A stretch of DNA of 64,000 nucleotides. Source: Methanocorpusculum sp. Lineage in GTDB: Archaea; Halobacteriota; Methanomicrobia; Methanomicrobiales; Methanocorpusculaceae. This document shows positions 43,125-52,341 of the stretch, in pieces. The stretch spans positions 21,871 to 85,870 of the forward strand of contig JAFQBW010000045.1 of the NCBI GenBank assembly GCA_017399555.1. Direction: 5' to 3'. The stretch's first letter is position 1; each line of letters begins with the position of its first letter. The translations under genes were made by a program, and so were the position numbers. The notes beneath the pieces were generated by a model. That model worked only from the letters and a program-made list of their open reading frames with translations. It was not told the origin of the DNA and did no database searches.

Positions 43125-44981
43125 TTAGTCCTTCTTTACTTCGTAGTCAGCATCGACAACGTTGTCATCGTTTCCGCAGGATCCGCAGTCGCCGGAGCAT
43201 CCTTCACCCTGTGCTGCCTGCTGTTCTTCCTGAATCTTCTGGTACATCTTGGAGGTGACTGCAAAGACAACTTCCTGGAGTGCGTCCATCTTTGCCTTGA
43301 TGTCGTCAGTGGATGCATCCTCCTTTGCGAGGAGTTCCTTGAGTTCAGCTGCTGCAGCGGAAATCTTTTCCTTGTCCTCTGCATCGACTTTGTCTGCGGT
43401 TTCCTTGTCGTTTACGAGCTTCTCTGCTGCGTAGACTGCGTTGTCAGCGTTGTTTCTGAGCTCAATCTCTTCGCGCTTCTTCTTGTCCTCTTCCTCGTAC
43501 TGCTTGGCGTCGTTGACCATCTTTTCGATTTCATCGTCTTTGAGGTCCTTTCTGCCGGTGATGGTCATGGACTGCTCGTGACCGGTTCCAAGGTCCTTTG
43601 CGGAGACGTGGACGATACCGTTTGCGTCGATGTCGAAGGTGACTTCAATCTGCGGCATTCCTCTTGGTGCCGGCGGGATTCCCGTGAGCTGGAACTTGCC
43701 TAAGCTGAAGTTGTCGCGGGCGAACTGGCGTTCTCCCTGGACGACGTGAATCTCAACAGAGGTCTGGTTGTCTGCTGCAGTGGAGAAGATCTGGCTCTTT
43801 CTGGTCGGGATGGTGGTGTTTCTCTCGATGAGCTTGGTTGCGATTCCGCCAAGGGTTTCGATACCGAGGGTAAGCGGGGTAACATCGAGTAAGACGACGT
43901 CCTTTGCCTCTCCGGTTAAGACTGCTCCCTGGATTGCGGCACCGAGTGCGACACACTCGTCCGGGTTAATGTTCTTGTCCGGCTCTTTGCCTAAGATCTT
44001 CTTGACTTCCTCAACAACCATCGGGACACGGGTAGAACCGCCGACGAGTAATACGTGGTCGATGTCGGATGCGGACATGTTTGCGTCCTTTAAGACCTGG
44101 CGGACCGGCTCGACGGTCTTCTGTACGAGATCATCGATTAACTGCTCGAACTTTGCACGGGTTAAGTCGATGTCTAAGTGCTTCGGACCTTCTGCACCTG
44201 CGGTGATGTACGGGAGGTTGATGTTTGCTTTCTGGAGGGAGGAGAGTTCAATCTTTGCCTTCTCTGCTGCGTCCTTTAAACGCTGCATTGCGACCGGGTC
44301 GTTCTTTAAGTCGATTCCTTCCTTCTTCTTGAACTCGTCTGCAAGGTAGTCGATGATTCTTGCATCGAAGTCGTCTCCGCCTAAGTGGTTGTTTCCGGCG
44401 GTTGCCTTAACTTCGAAGAGACCGTCATCAAGGGTTAAGATGGAGACATCGAATGTTCCGCCGCCAAGGTCGTAGACGAGAACGGTTACTTCGTTTTCCT
44501 TTTCAAGGCCGTATGCAAGTGCTGCTGCGGTCGGCTCGTTGATGATACGCAGAACTTCAAGGCCTGCGATTTTTCCTGCGTCCTTGGTTGCCTGGCGCTG
44601 TGCATCGTTGAAGTATGCAGGGACGGTGATGACTGCTTTGTCAATCTTTTCGCCTAAGTATGCTTCTGCGTCGAGCTTGAGCTTCTGTAAGACCATTGCG
44701 GAGATTTCCTGCGGGGAGTATTTCTTTCCGTCAATGTCAACAGTATAGTCAGAGCCCATGTGGCGCTTGATGGAGCTGATGGTTTTTAACGGGTTGGTGA
44801 TTGCCTGGCGCTTTGCAACGTTTCCGACAAGTCTTTCTCCATCCTTGGAGAATCCGACAACGGACGGGGTGGTTCTGAATCCTTCTGCGTTTGCGATAAC
44901 GATCGGGCTTCCTCCCTCCATTACTGCGAGACAGGAGTTGGTGGTTCCCAGGTCAATTCCGATTACTTTGTTTGATGCCAT
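43125..44981 (-). CDS. dnaK: DnaK (Hsp70) chaperone
   Basis: The 618-residue chaperone has the nucleotide-binding domain starts [18 protein letters not shown] (residues 8-25), [14 protein letters not shown] near 170 and [12 protein letters not shown] near 310, and a substrate-binding domain with [16 protein letters not shown] near 365. The extreme C-terminus keeps [11 protein letters not shown] but before it has [14 protein letters not shown], a cysteine-rich CX3CX2C stretch not usual in DnaK tails. Archaeal hsp70 systems are thought to come from bacteria by transfer; a DnaK length of about 610 is normal. Confidence 0.97.
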   Translation of the reverse strand: MASNKVIGIDLGTTNSCLAVMEGGSPIVIANAEGFRTTPSVVGFSKDGERLVGNVAKRQAITNPLKTISSIKRHMGSDYTVDIDGKKYSPQEISAMVLQKLKLDAEAYLGEKIDKAVITVPAYFNDAQRQATKDAGKIAGLEVLRIINEPTAAALAYGLEKENEVTVLVYDLGGGTFDVSILTLDDGLFEVKATAGNNHLGGDDFDARIIDYLADEFKKKEGIDLKNDPVAMQRLKDAAEKAKIELSSLQKANINLPYITAGAEGPKHLDIDLTRAKFEQLIDDLVQKTVEPVRQVLKDANMSASDIDHVLLVGGSTRVPMVVEEVKKILGKEPDKNINPDECVALGAAIQGAVLTGEAKDVVLLDVTPLTLGIETLGGIATKLIERNTTIPTRKSQIFSTAADNQTSVEIHVVQGERQFARDNFSLGKFQLTGIPPAPRGMPQIEVTFDIDANGIVHVSAKDLGTGHEQSMTITGRKDLKDDEIEKMVNDAKQYEEEDKKKREEIELRNNADNAVYAAEKLVNDKETADKVDAEDKEKISAAAAELKELLAKEDASTDDIKAKMDALQEVVFAVTSKMYQKIQEEQQAAQGEGCSGDCGSCGNDDNVVDADYEVKKD

Positions 44982-45000
44982 AATTGTTTCCTATATTTTT

Positions 45001-45510
45001 TCAGGGGTTGTTCGATGAGACTGCAACTTTTGCGTGACGAAGGACTTTGTCACGCAGCATATATCCGGCAACAGCGACGTCTAAGATTTCTCCATCGGGC
45101 TTGTCGGAGGGAAGAGCTGCGATAGCTTCGTGGAGTTCCGGGTCGAACTGACAGCCGGCTGCATTCATTGGTTCGATGCCGTTTTTGGCGAGGCTTGCAA
45201 GGAAGAATTTGTGAATCTGTTCTAATCCTTCGCGAAGACCTGCGTCATCACTCTTTAATGCACGTTCGAAGTTGTCCACAACTTCAACGATGTCGAGTGC
45301 GAATTTTTCGGTTGCATAGCGCACAGAGTTTTCCTGGTCGCGTTTGCTTCTTTTGCGGTAGTTTTCGTACTCGGCTGCAAGGCGGAGATATTTGTCGTTG
45401 AGTTCATCGTATTTTTTGGTGAGTTCTTCAACAACAGTTGTTTCAGGGACGGCATCCATGATTTCTGCGTTTTCAGCAGGGGTGTCATTGGTTATGGTTT
45501 CTTTATCCAT
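45001..45510 (-). CDS. grpE: GrpE nucleotide-exchange factor
   Basis: The 169-residue protein has a coiled-coil N-terminus (VVEELTKKYDELNDKYLRLAAEYENYRKRSKRD, read in parts) and the C-terminal beta domain (GIEPMNAAGCQFDPELHEAI near 120, VAGYMLRDKVLRHAKVAVSS). It releases ADP from DnaK. ATG 45510 is chosen because the 13 upstream residues of the longer frame are not GrpE-like. It leads the operon from a TATA box at 45557-45566. Confidence 0.93.
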   Translation of the reverse strand: MDKETITNDTPAENAEIMDAVPETTVVEELTKKYDELNDKYLRLAAEYENYRKRSKRDQENSVRYATEKFALDIVEVVDNFERALKSDDAGLREGLEQIHKFFLASLAKNGIEPMNAAGCQFDPELHEAIAALPSDKPDGEILDVAVAGYMLRDKVLRHAKVAVSSNNP

Positions 45511-45556
45511 GAGTGTTCCTGTTTCTCTTGTTGCACATAAATTATGCATTGCAGTT

Positions 45557-45566
45557 CTATATATTC
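45557..45566 (-). promoter_or_regulatory. TATA box of the grpE-dnaK-dnaJ operon
   Basis: A TATATA core (minus strand AATATATAGA) lies 47 nt upstream of the grpE ATG, implying a leader of about 20-25 nt. Confidence 0.6.
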
Positions 45567-45736
45567 TTTCTGGTGTTGGCAGAGAATCAGGGCCGAATAT
45601 GAGGTTATTTTTTCTGCAGGATTTACTATTGGTAAAAGGCGCATCAGAATAACGTCCGAAAGCGGCTCGAGGAAACAGCCAGGGAACAAACCCAGACTCC
45701 TGCAGATTATACAGCGTCGCACACCCTCATTCGTGC

Positions 45737-45766
45737 ACTATATTACTCTTCAAAAACAAATATAGT
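45737..45766. promoter_or_regulatory. Inverted repeat at the gfcR promoter
   Basis: ACTATATT (45737-45744) and AATATAGT (45759-45766) form a perfect 8-bp inverted repeat with 14 nt between; the right arm ends 4 nt before ATG. The left arm overlaps the likely TATA box. Confidence 0.5.
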
Positions 45767-45770
45767 ACCC

Positions 45771-46367
45771 ATGTCTTCTTTAGAAGAACTCATGGAAAAA
45801 GCACGGATGCTCCATGCAGAAGGACATCCGACAGGTCAGATTGCTGACGAACTCAGCTTATCCACCGACACCATCACCTGGATGTTAACCCAGGGCAAAA
45901 ATACTGCATCCGCACCAAAGGATGTGCACATTGACTGGACCGTGGTCAGCTCTGATGCAACGCTTCTCTCCGGTATTGCATCCATGCTCATGGTCAACTT
46001 CGAGAACTGCTGTGACGAAGACGAGGAAATCGACGCAGTTGTCGGTGTTGACGCAGCAGGAATCCCGCTTGCAACCTTAATGGCCGCCGAGCACGGATTA
46101 AACCTTGCAATCTACCACCCGTCCAAGCACAATGCAGATACCAACTGCGGAAGCATCTCCGGAAACTTCAGCAAAGTCACCGGAAAGCGCTGCATCATCG
46201 TCGATGACTGCATTACAACCGGCAACACCTTAGCAGAAATAGTCACCTACCTCCGCCGCCACAAAGCACACCCGGCAGGCATCTGTGTACTGTTCGATAA
46301 GCGCGGTGTCAGAGAAATCGAAGGAGTTCCGGTCTACCCGCTCTTTAGCGTTAAACGTATCGACTAA
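45771..46367 (+). CDS. gfcR: GfcR-type regulator: HTH plus phosphoribosyltransferase domain
   Basis: The 198-residue protein has an N-terminal helix-turn-helix (HAEGHPTGQIADELSLSTDTI near residue 16, in parts) and an orotate-phosphoribosyltransferase-like domain with the PRPP-binding loop CIIVDDCITTGNTLAE near residue 140 and VVGVDAAGIPLA near 84. In haloarchaea GfcR regulates glucose and glycerol metabolism genes. Methanogens carry homologues whose regulon and ligand are less clear. A perfect inverted repeat overlaps its promoter, consistent with autoregulation (inference). It is followed by the thermosome gene after 76 nt. Confidence 0.85.
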   Translation: MSSLEELMEKARMLHAEGHPTGQIADELSLSTDTITWMLTQGKNTASAPKDVHIDWTVVSSDATLLSGIASMLMVNFENCCDEDEEIDAVVGVDAAGIPLATLMAAEHGLNLAIYHPSKHNADTNCGSISGNFSKVTGKRCIIVDDCITTGNTLAEIVTYLRRHKAHPAGICVLFDKRGVREIEGVPVYPLFSVKRID

Positions 46368-46407
46368 TTGGACATACCAATACAACAGATTTATATAGAC
46401 GTCCAAT
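46367..46407. promoter_or_regulatory. Thermosome promoter with TATA box flanked by an inverted repeat
   Basis: TTTATATA at 46390-46397 lies 47 nt before the ATG. ATTGGAC (46367-46373) and GTCCAAT (46401-46407) form a 7-bp inverted repeat around it. The left arm touches the gfcR stop codon. Confidence 0.5.
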
Positions 46408-46443
46408 CCACCATTTAATCACGAGTTAGGAGAATAACTAGTT

Positions 46444-48030
46444 ATGGCATACAATCCAAACCAGCCTGTCGTTATCTTCAAAGATAACGTCGAGCGCACC
46501 CCGGGACAGGAAGCACTCCGTTCCAATATCATGGCAGCCAAAGTCCTTGGCGCAACTGTAAGAACCACCCTTGGTCCGCGCGGTATGGACAAGATGCTCG
46601 TTGCAAAGGGAAGCGACGACATTGTCATTACCAACGACGGAGCAACTATCCTCCACGAACTTGCTGTCGAACACCCGGGAGCAAAACTCGTTGTTGAGGT
46701 CGCAGAAACTCAGGACGACGAATGCGGAGACGGAACCACCACCGCAGTTGTCATGATCGGTTCCTTAATGGAACAGGCAGAGAAACTCATCGACACCGGT
46801 GTTCACCCGTCCATCATCGCAAAGGGATACAACCTTGGAATGAACAAGGCACTCGAAATCCTCGACTCCCTTGCAATCGACGTCAAGCCGGAAGACAAGC
46901 CGATGCTCCTCCAGATTGCCAAGACCGCAATGACCGGAAAGTCCATCGAGAACATCATGGACCAGGCATGCGAAGTCATTGTTGACGCAGTCAGCACCGT
47001 CGCCGAAGAAAAGAACGGCAAGATGGAAATCAACGAGGATGATATCTTAGTCAAGACCAAGCGTGCAGACAGCATGACCGCTGAGCTTGTCAAAGGTGTC
47101 TTAATCGACAAAGTAAGACCAGACTCTCTGATGCCGAAGAAGATTGACGGCGTCCGTGCAGCATTCCTCTCCGGTCCGTTAGAGATTACCAAGACCCAGG
47201 CAAAGTCCAAGATTAAGATTCAGTCCGCAGACATGCTCTCCGCATTCTCCGAGGCAGAGCGTGCAAGACTCAAGGGAATGGCAGACGCATTCGCAGCAGC
47301 AGGCGTCAACCTCGTCCTCTGTACCAAGGGAATTGCAGACCCGGTACAGTACTATCTTGCAGCACAGGGCATCTACGCACTCGAGTTCGTTGCAGAGAAG
47401 GACTGCAAGTATGCAGCAAAAGCAACCGGCGGACAGATGATCAACAAGCCGGAGGACTTATCCGAGGATGTTATCGGAACTGCAGGAAAGCTTGAGATGG
47501 ACGAAGAGCTTGAGATGACCTTCATCTCCGAGTGTAAGGACCCGAAGGCAGTCACCATCCTCCTCCGCGGCTCTGCACAGCACTTAGTCGATGAACTCGA
47601 GCGTGCAGTCGAAGACGCAAAGCGTGTCGTTCAGGATGTTATCGAGGACGGTTCCTACACCATCGGCGGTGCATCTGTTGAGACCGAACTTGCACTCAGA
47701 CTCCGCGAGTACGCACAGACCATCGGCGGTCGTGTCCAGCTTGCAATCGAGGGCTACGCAAAGGCATTCGAAATCATCCCGAAGACCTTAGCAGAGAACT
47801 CCGGATTCGACACTGTTGACAAAGTTATCGACCTCCGCCAGGCACACGCAACCGGAAACAAATACGCAGGTCTTGATGTCTTCACCGGAAAGGTTGTCGA
47901 CATGAAGGAAGCCGGTGTTGTTGAGCCGAAGAGAGTTAAGCGTCAGGCAATTCAGAGCTCTTCTGAGACCGCAGTCATCTTAATCCGCATCGATGATATG
48001 ATGGTTTCCAAGGGCGCTGGCCAGATGTAA
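46444..48030 (+). CDS. ths: Thermosome (group II chaperonin) subunit
   Basis: The 528-residue chaperonin subunit forms double-ring protein-folding cages. ATP-binding and catalytic motifs are RTTLGPRGMDKMLV near residue 40, TNDGATILHE near 60, the catalytic QDDECGDGTTTAVV near 88 and GGASVETELALRLREYA near 405, all in the usual positions. The C-terminus is short and ends MMVSKGAGQM, without the long GGM tail. A TTAGGAG ribosome site precedes the ATG. The promoter carries an inverted repeat around the TATA box. It lies next to the bacterial-type dnaK system, on the opposite strand. Confidence 0.97.
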   Translation: MAYNPNQPVVIFKDNVERTPGQEALRSNIMAAKVLGATVRTTLGPRGMDKMLVAKGSDDIVITNDGATILHELAVEHPGAKLVVEVAETQDDECGDGTTTAVVMIGSLMEQAEKLIDTGVHPSIIAKGYNLGMNKALEILDSLAIDVKPEDKPMLLQIAKTAMTGKSIENIMDQACEVIVDAVSTVAEEKNGKMEINEDDILVKTKRADSMTAELVKGVLIDKVRPDSLMPKKIDGVRAAFLSGPLEITKTQAKSKIKIQSADMLSAFSEAERARLKGMADAFAAAGVNLVLCTKGIADPVQYYLAAQGIYALEFVAEKDCKYAAKATGGQMINKPEDLSEDVIGTAGKLEMDEELEMTFISECKDPKAVTILLRGSAQHLVDELERAVEDAKRVVQDVIEDGSYTIGGASVETELALRLREYAQTIGGRVQLAIEGYAKAFEIIPKTLAENSGFDTVDKVIDLRQAHATGNKYAGLDVFTGKVVDMKEAGVVEPKRVKRQAIQSSSETAVILIRIDDMMVSKGAGQM

Positions 48031-48083
48031 ATATCAACCCCATATCTTTTTTATTGAAGACGTTCAATAAGATACAGCAGTTT

Positions 48084-48167
48084 GCCGAGATAGTCTAGTC
48101 CGGAAGGGCGGTGGCCTCGAAAGCCTCTGGTGGTAACACCTCGGGAGTTCAAATCTCCCTCTCGGCG
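48084..48167 (+). tRNA. tRNA-Ser (anticodon CGA)
   Basis: This is an 84-nt class II tRNA: acceptor GCCGAGA/TCTCGGC with discriminator G, anticodon loop CTCGAAA (anticodon CGA), a long variable arm GGTG-GTAA-CACC and T-arm GGGAGTTCAAATCTCCC. One T-T mismatch is seen at the second pair of the anticodon stem, and the D-stem uses G-U pairs. No intron, no encoded CCA. Confidence 0.93.
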
Positions 48168-48299
48168 TTTTATGCGCGATTTTGTTTTGTTTCCCGGTTC
48201 TTTGAAAATCGGTTGTTCCCGCATGAATCCGTCAAGTAAAAACCGATGTCCTTTAATACTTATACAGCATTGTAATTAGTGCAACTCGTTGCAGTTCAA

Positions 48300-48371
48300 G
48301 CATCGATAGTGTAGTGGTTATCACTAGGCGTTGCCAACGCCTAAACTCGGGTTCGAGTCCCGGTCGATGCA
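48300..48371 (+). tRNA. tRNA-Gly (anticodon GCC), plus-strand copy
   Basis: Identical in all 72 bases to the reverse-strand gene at 14108-14179 (acceptor GCATCGA/TCGATGC, anticodon loop TTGCCAA). A CTTATAC box around 48259-48265 could serve as promoter. A T-rich trailer CTTCTTTTTCTTG follows; the same style of trailer follows the tRNA-Lys genes. Confidence 0.97.
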
Positions 48372-48451
48372 CTTCTTTTTCTTGTCTTTCCGCAAATCAG
48401 TAAAACACGCGAAACACCATCTTTTTCTACCATGCCATGCTAATACATATC

Positions 48452-48868
48452 ATGCATCCGTACGCAGAGAATATTGCAAAAATTGGAGCAAAAGCAAATC
48501 CGACATTCATGACCTTAGGTATCGAACCAATCTCCTGGGGAAATGAATCCGCAGTTTTGAAAATGCATGTCGATGAACACATCCACAATGGTTCGGGATT
48601 TCTGCAGGGCGGATTTTATGTGATTCTGGCCGATGAAGCCATTGCGCTGGCAGTGCTTGCCGAGCTGACGGAAAACGAGGGCACAACCACCATCACCGAG
48701 ACCACAGAATTTATCCGCGGAATAAAAGAAGGAGACATGTATGCATCGGCAAAACTTATCAGAAAAGGCAGACGCGTAATCTTTGCCGAGGCAGAAGTCC
48801 GCGAAGGAAGTGTGGATGGAAAACTGCTCTCAAAGACAACAGCATCCTACCTGATAACCTCCGCATAA
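48452..48868 (+). CDS. PaaI-type hotdog-fold thioesterase
   Basis: The 138-residue protein has the hotdog motif HNGSGFLQGGFYVILADEA near residue 50, where substrate and general base residues lie, and beta-strand repeats (TTTITETTEFIRGI; GRRVIFAEAEV). Family members hydrolyse acyl- or aryl-CoA esters. The start is uncertain between ATG 48437 and 48452; I chose the latter because related proteins start MHPYAENIAK-like. A TAATACATAT element just upstream may be the promoter. Nothing in the neighbourhood names its substrate. Confidence 0.85.
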   Translation: MHPYAENIAKIGAKANPTFMTLGIEPISWGNESAVLKMHVDEHIHNGSGFLQGGFYVILADEAIALAVLAELTENEGTTTITETTEFIRGIKEGDMYASAKLIRKGRRVIFAEAEVREGSVDGKLLSKTTASYLITSA

Positions 48869-48879
48869 CTCTTTTTTTC

Positions 48880-49437
48880 TCAGAACTCCCTGATGCCGTT
48901 TTCCGTAATCACCATATCAAGCGGAATATCATTCTCCTCAGTCGGCACAGCCTCCACTTCCTGACAGGCATAGGCAAGCCCGATTTTTTTCAGATGCGGA
49001 TTCTGCACAAGGAAGCGGTCGTAATATCCTGCTCCGTAACCGATTCGATTCCCCTGACGGTCAAAGCCCAGAAGCGGCAGCAACACGCATTCCATTTCCG
49101 CAGGTGATACCGGAACTTCCTTCGACAGCGGCTCCGGGACATTAAAGGTACTCGGCTCCAAATCGCGAACTGACATAAGCCTGGACAGGCGAAGAGTCCG
49201 TGTCTCCTTCTCAATAATCGGAACAGCAACCGTCTTTCCTGAGGCAAGAAGCCGGTTGATTAACACCAGAGTCTCGACCTCCGGGTCTTTTGCGGCATAG
49301 GCTAAAACATGGTGATAGCCAAAAAGAACCTCTTCAGCAAACGCAGTTACCGCACACCCCTTTTCCCGTCTCTCGCCCAGAGATAAAGCAAACCGCCGTT
49401 CCTTCAGCTCCAGACGCAGAGCCGCTTTATCAGTCAT
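48880..49437 (-). CDS. 5-formyltetrahydrofolate cyclo-ligase family protein
   Basis: The 185-residue protein matches the 5-FCL fold: KAALRLELKERRFAL near residue 3, a basic/ATP-binding GKTVAVPIIEKETR near 70 and the signature GFDRQGNRIGYGAGYYDRFL near 133. Bacterial enzymes convert 5-formyl-THF to methenyl-THF with ATP; methanogens use tetrahydromethanopterin, so the archaeal substrate may differ. It converges on the thioesterase gene with only 11 nt between stops. An AT-rich stretch of about 250 nt with a perfect hairpin lies upstream. Confidence 0.88.
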   Translation of the reverse strand: MTDKAALRLELKERRFALSLGERREKGCAVTAFAEEVLFGYHHVLAYAAKDPEVETLVLINRLLASGKTVAVPIIEKETRTLRLSRLMSVRDLEPSTFNVPEPLSKEVPVSPAEMECVLLPLLGFDRQGNRIGYGAGYYDRFLVQNPHLKKIGLAYACQEVEAVPTEENDIPLDMVITENGIREF

Positions 49438-49516
49438 GAAAATCTATTCGCCGAAAAAAGACATATAGCTTCCGATTAAACGAAAACAAAACATGGATAT
49501 AGCTTAACAGAGATAA

Positions 49517-49556
49517 GAAGATACGGTGGAAAACAATCCAAAACCACCGTATCTTC
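49517..49556. repeat. 13-bp perfect inverted repeat (hairpin)
   Basis: GAAGATACGGTGG at 49517-49529 is exactly complementary to CCACCGTATCTTC at 49544-49556, with a 14-nt A-rich loop. It lies about 133 nt past the transporter stop on the minus strand. More small inverted repeats (GATGA/TCATC near 49634-49655, CTATTT/AAATAG near 49657-49682) follow, so the intergenic stretch 49438-49688 is rich in hairpins and has no gene I can support. Confidence 0.7.
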
Positions 49557-49688
49557 AGATATATTGCGGAGCACTGGAAGTATTTTGATGCGTTGGTTTC
49601 CAGCCTCCACTATTTTCTACGTTATTTGAGATGATAAAACCTTTCATCATACTCCTATTTTGTGCAAAAGTGCGAAATAGCAGATGCT

Positions 49689-50921
49689 TCACGCTGACAG
49701 AATGCCCACACCCCATATCCATAGAGAGAAAACGGTCACAGCAAGAATCGTCACCGGGATGCCGGCCTTCAGATAAGTCAGGAAGGACAGGGTTTCCCCT
49801 TCCGCCTCCGCGCGCTGAATGACAATAATCGTCGATGCCGCTCCAAGAATCGTCAGGGTTCCGGCAGCCGTACATCCGGCAGATGCCGCCATGTACAGAG
49901 GAAGAGAGGCAGCAGATGCTTCGAGAAGCGGCAGTACCATCAAAACAAACGGCACGTTGGAAACAAACTGCGAAACAACCGCCCCTGCCAGAACCATAAC
50001 CGGGACCGATGTTGTCAGTGTTTCCGGAAGCAGGACCTGCAGAACGCCGCTTTCCCAGACCGCTTCCATCAAGATAAACATTGCCGCAAAGAATACCAGC
50101 GTGCGGTAATCAACCGCCCGCAGAAGCGAAACCCGCTTTGCAGAAAACAGCAGAAGCGGACAGGCCGCGGCTGCCGCAATCCAGAGGAAAGATACCTCAT
50201 ATCCGAAAAATGAACCGGCAATCCGTGCCGCAACCGCAGAAAGGATAAGCGCAAAGCTCACTTTACAGAGTCGGGCAAGCGAAGTATCCGCAATCTCCCC
50301 GGCAGAAACCGGCGTGACCGGCCCGGCACTGATTCCGCGGGCAAGGAAGAGATAGGACATCAGCAGACAGAGAACTGACGGAACTCCCAGATACAGCGCA
50401 TAGGTAACAAACGCGTCAGGCACTCCTGCTAAAGCAATCAGCAGATTCTGCGGATTGCCGATAGGCGTTGCCGCACTGCCGAACGTAACCGCAAAGCAGA
50501 GAGCAAGAAGCATACGGACTGCGGGAATACCGAACTTCGCCGCACAGAACAGAGCAATAGGCGCCGCAATAACTGCCACCGTATCATTCATAAACAGCGC
50601 AGACGCGGCGGCTGTGGTCAGCATAAAAATCAGCAGAACAGACCGTCTGCTCTTCGCCCGCAAAAATCCGCGAAGAACAACGTTCTGTAAAAGCCCTGAG
50701 GCATCAAGAGCCGCCCCGAAAACAAACATGCCAAAAAGAAATGCAATCACATCAAGCTGAATCGAAGATAGGGCAGACGGCACAGATATCGTCTGGAAAA
50801 GAAGAGCCGCCGCCGCTCCGGCAGTCATAATTCCCCAGATCGGAAGCCTGAATCTGCCGACTCTTCGAACCATAATCAGCAGAAAGACCACTGCAAGAAT
50901 ACCAACAGCAGTCAGATTCAT
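49689..50921 (-). CDS. ArsB/NhaD-like anion or ion transporter (ion transporter superfamily)
   Basis: The 410-residue protein has about eleven hydrophobic segments. Family motifs are AASALFMNDTVAVIAAPIAL near residue 108 and TFGSAATPIGNPQNLLIALAG near 148, and the second-half repeat includes VSQFVSNVPFVLMVLP near 310. These are found in ArsB, NhaD and SLC13-type carriers; the substrate (arsenite, Na+/H+ or dicarboxylate) cannot be deduced. It is the end of a minus-strand set with Alba and Asd, about 10 nt after the Alba stop. Confidence 0.85.
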   Translation of the reverse strand: MNLTAVGILAVVFLLIMVRRVGRFRLPIWGIMTAGAAAALLFQTISVPSALSSIQLDVIAFLFGMFVFGAALDASGLLQNVVLRGFLRAKSRRSVLLIFMLTTAAASALFMNDTVAVIAAPIALFCAAKFGIPAVRMLLALCFAVTFGSAATPIGNPQNLLIALAGVPDAFVTYALYLGVPSVLCLLMSYLFLARGISAGPVTPVSAGEIADTSLARLCKVSFALILSAVAARIAGSFFGYEVSFLWIAAAAACPLLLFSAKRVSLLRAVDYRTLVFFAAMFILMEAVWESGVLQVLLPETLTTSVPVMVLAGAVVSQFVSNVPFVLMVLPLLEASAASLPLYMAASAGCTAAGTLTILGAASTIIVIQRAEAEGETLSFLTYLKAGIPVTILAVTVFSLWIWGVGILSA

Positions 50922-50930
50922 AAAAAAAGA

Positions 50931-51197
50931 TTAGTGACCGAGAATAATCTCAATCGCTGAGACATTCGTCGTTCCGGCATCCGTTTCCACCGTATCAGTA
51001 GAGATGGACACCTGTTTTTTTACCACGTTGGATAAGAACTGCCTGGTCACCAGTTCTGCCGTATCAACCGCGCGAACGATTGACTTGCCGCGTGCTTTGA
51101 TGACAACCTCATCAACCCCGCTGTTGAACTGCGTAACAACTGCTAAGCAGTAGTTCATGACAGGCTTGGTTCCAACAAAGACAACGTTATCTTCCAT
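50931..51197 (-). CDS. albA: Alba DNA/RNA-binding chromatin protein
   Basis: The 88-residue protein matches Alba: [19 protein letters not shown] near residue 6 and the RNA/DNA-contacting [17 protein letters not shown] near 34, where the lysine in the GKSI loop is the site acetylated in Sulfolobus. C-terminal hairpin VSAIEIIL is present. The ATG lies 2 nt after the asd stop, so it is co-transcribed with asd; this placement is unusual but clear. Confidence 0.93.
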   Translation of the reverse strand: MEDNVVFVGTKPVMNYCLAVVTQFNSGVDEVVIKARGKSIVRAVDTAELVTRQFLSNVVKKQVSISTDTVETDAGTTNVSAIEIILGH

Positions 51198-51199
51198 AC

Positions 51200-52213
51200 T
51201 CAGATGTATTTTAAGGTGTGGAGGAGTTCAGCGTTCAGGACAGAAGCACCTGCCGCTCCGCGGATAGTATTGTGGCCCATAGCAACGAAGCGGATTCCTT
51301 CTCTGACACGGCCGACGGAAACAGTCATACCGTTTCCTCTGTTTCTGTCAAGACGCGGCTGCGGGCGGTTGTCATCGTCTAAGTACAGCACACTCTTTTC
51401 CGGCTGGGTTGGAAGGCCTTTGAACGGTGCTTCCCAGGTCTTGAATGCGTCAACGACTTCCTCGACGGATGCGTCAACATCAATCCAGACGTTTAAGGTG
51501 TGTCCGTCAATAACCGGGACACGGTTGCAGGATGCAGAGACGGTAAACGGAGCACCGGTAATCTTTCCATTCTCAAAGGTTCCGAGAATCTTGTTTGCCT
51601 CGCGTGCCATCTTCTCTTCCTCTCCGCCAATGTAGGGGATAACATTGTCGTAGATGCCAAATGCCGGAACGCCTTCAAAGCCTGCGCCGGAGATTGCCTG
51701 CATGGTTGCAACATTGATATTGGTAAAGTTGAACCGGCGAAGCGGGGCTAAGGCTGTTGCCAGCATGATGGTGGAACAGTTCGGGTTGGTTACGATAAAT
51801 CCGTCTCTTTTCTCTCTCTGGACATCGATTAATGCCGCGTGCTCCGGGTTGACCTCGGCAATCATTAAGGGGACATCCTCGGTCATTCTGTGGGAGCTTG
51901 CATTGCTGCAGACACCGACGCCTGCATCAGCAATATCAGATTCGAGTTTGGTTGCAATATCCGCCGGCATTGCAGAGAACACGATGTCACAGTCTTTGAC
52001 TGCATCAACGGTCGTCGGGGATACGACTAATTCTCCAACGGACTCCGGGAACGGGGAATCCAGACGCCAGTTGACAACAGAGCCGTATGTCTTTCCGGCG
52101 GAACGCTCTGAAGCGGTAAGGGTGGTTAAATTAAACCAGGGGTGGTTTGCCAGAAGCTGGACAAAACGCTGTCCAACGGCTCCGGTTGCACCAAGAACAC
52201 CTACGTTAATCAT
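51200..52213 (-). CDS. asd: Aspartate-semialdehyde dehydrogenase
   Basis: The 337-residue NADPH enzyme makes aspartate semialdehyde for lysine, threonine and methionine synthesis. N-terminal [19 protein letters not shown] is at residues 7-25 (read in parts); the catalytic cysteine is in [13 protein letters not shown] near 148, and histidine in [10 protein letters not shown] near 235. It belongs to the archaeal/fungal class. Homoserine dehydrogenase, the next enzyme, is at 16549-17526 rather than adjacent. The gene diverges from the CofE-like gene. Confidence 0.96.
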   Translation of the reverse strand: MINVGVLGATGAVGQRFVQLLANHPWFNLTTLTASERSAGKTYGSVVNWRLDSPFPESVGELVVSPTTVDAVKDCDIVFSAMPADIATKLESDIADAGVGVCSNASSHRMTEDVPLMIAEVNPEHAALIDVQREKRDGFIVTNPNCSTIMLATALAPLRRFNFTNINVATMQAISGAGFEGVPAFGIYDNVIPYIGGEEEKMAREANKILGTFENGKITGAPFTVSASCNRVPVIDGHTLNVWIDVDASVEEVVDAFKTWEAPFKGLPTQPEKSVLYLDDDNRPQPRLDRNRGNGMTVSVGRVREGIRFVAMGHNTIRGAAGASVLNAELLHTLKYI

Positions 52214-52341
52214 GAGGTATTATATTCGCTCTAGCAGGTAATAAGGAGATGTATTTTGATGTGTTTGGTGTGTCAGAGAATGTCACACTCGGTAATGTTT
52301 AAACGTGATTATTTACATACTTTAGTAGGAGATTTTTTACT

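Noticed and set aside
49555..49875. Minus-strand frame of 106 codons in the hairpin-rich gap
   Set aside because: More than half overlaps the transporter gene in another phase, and no start signal is visible.
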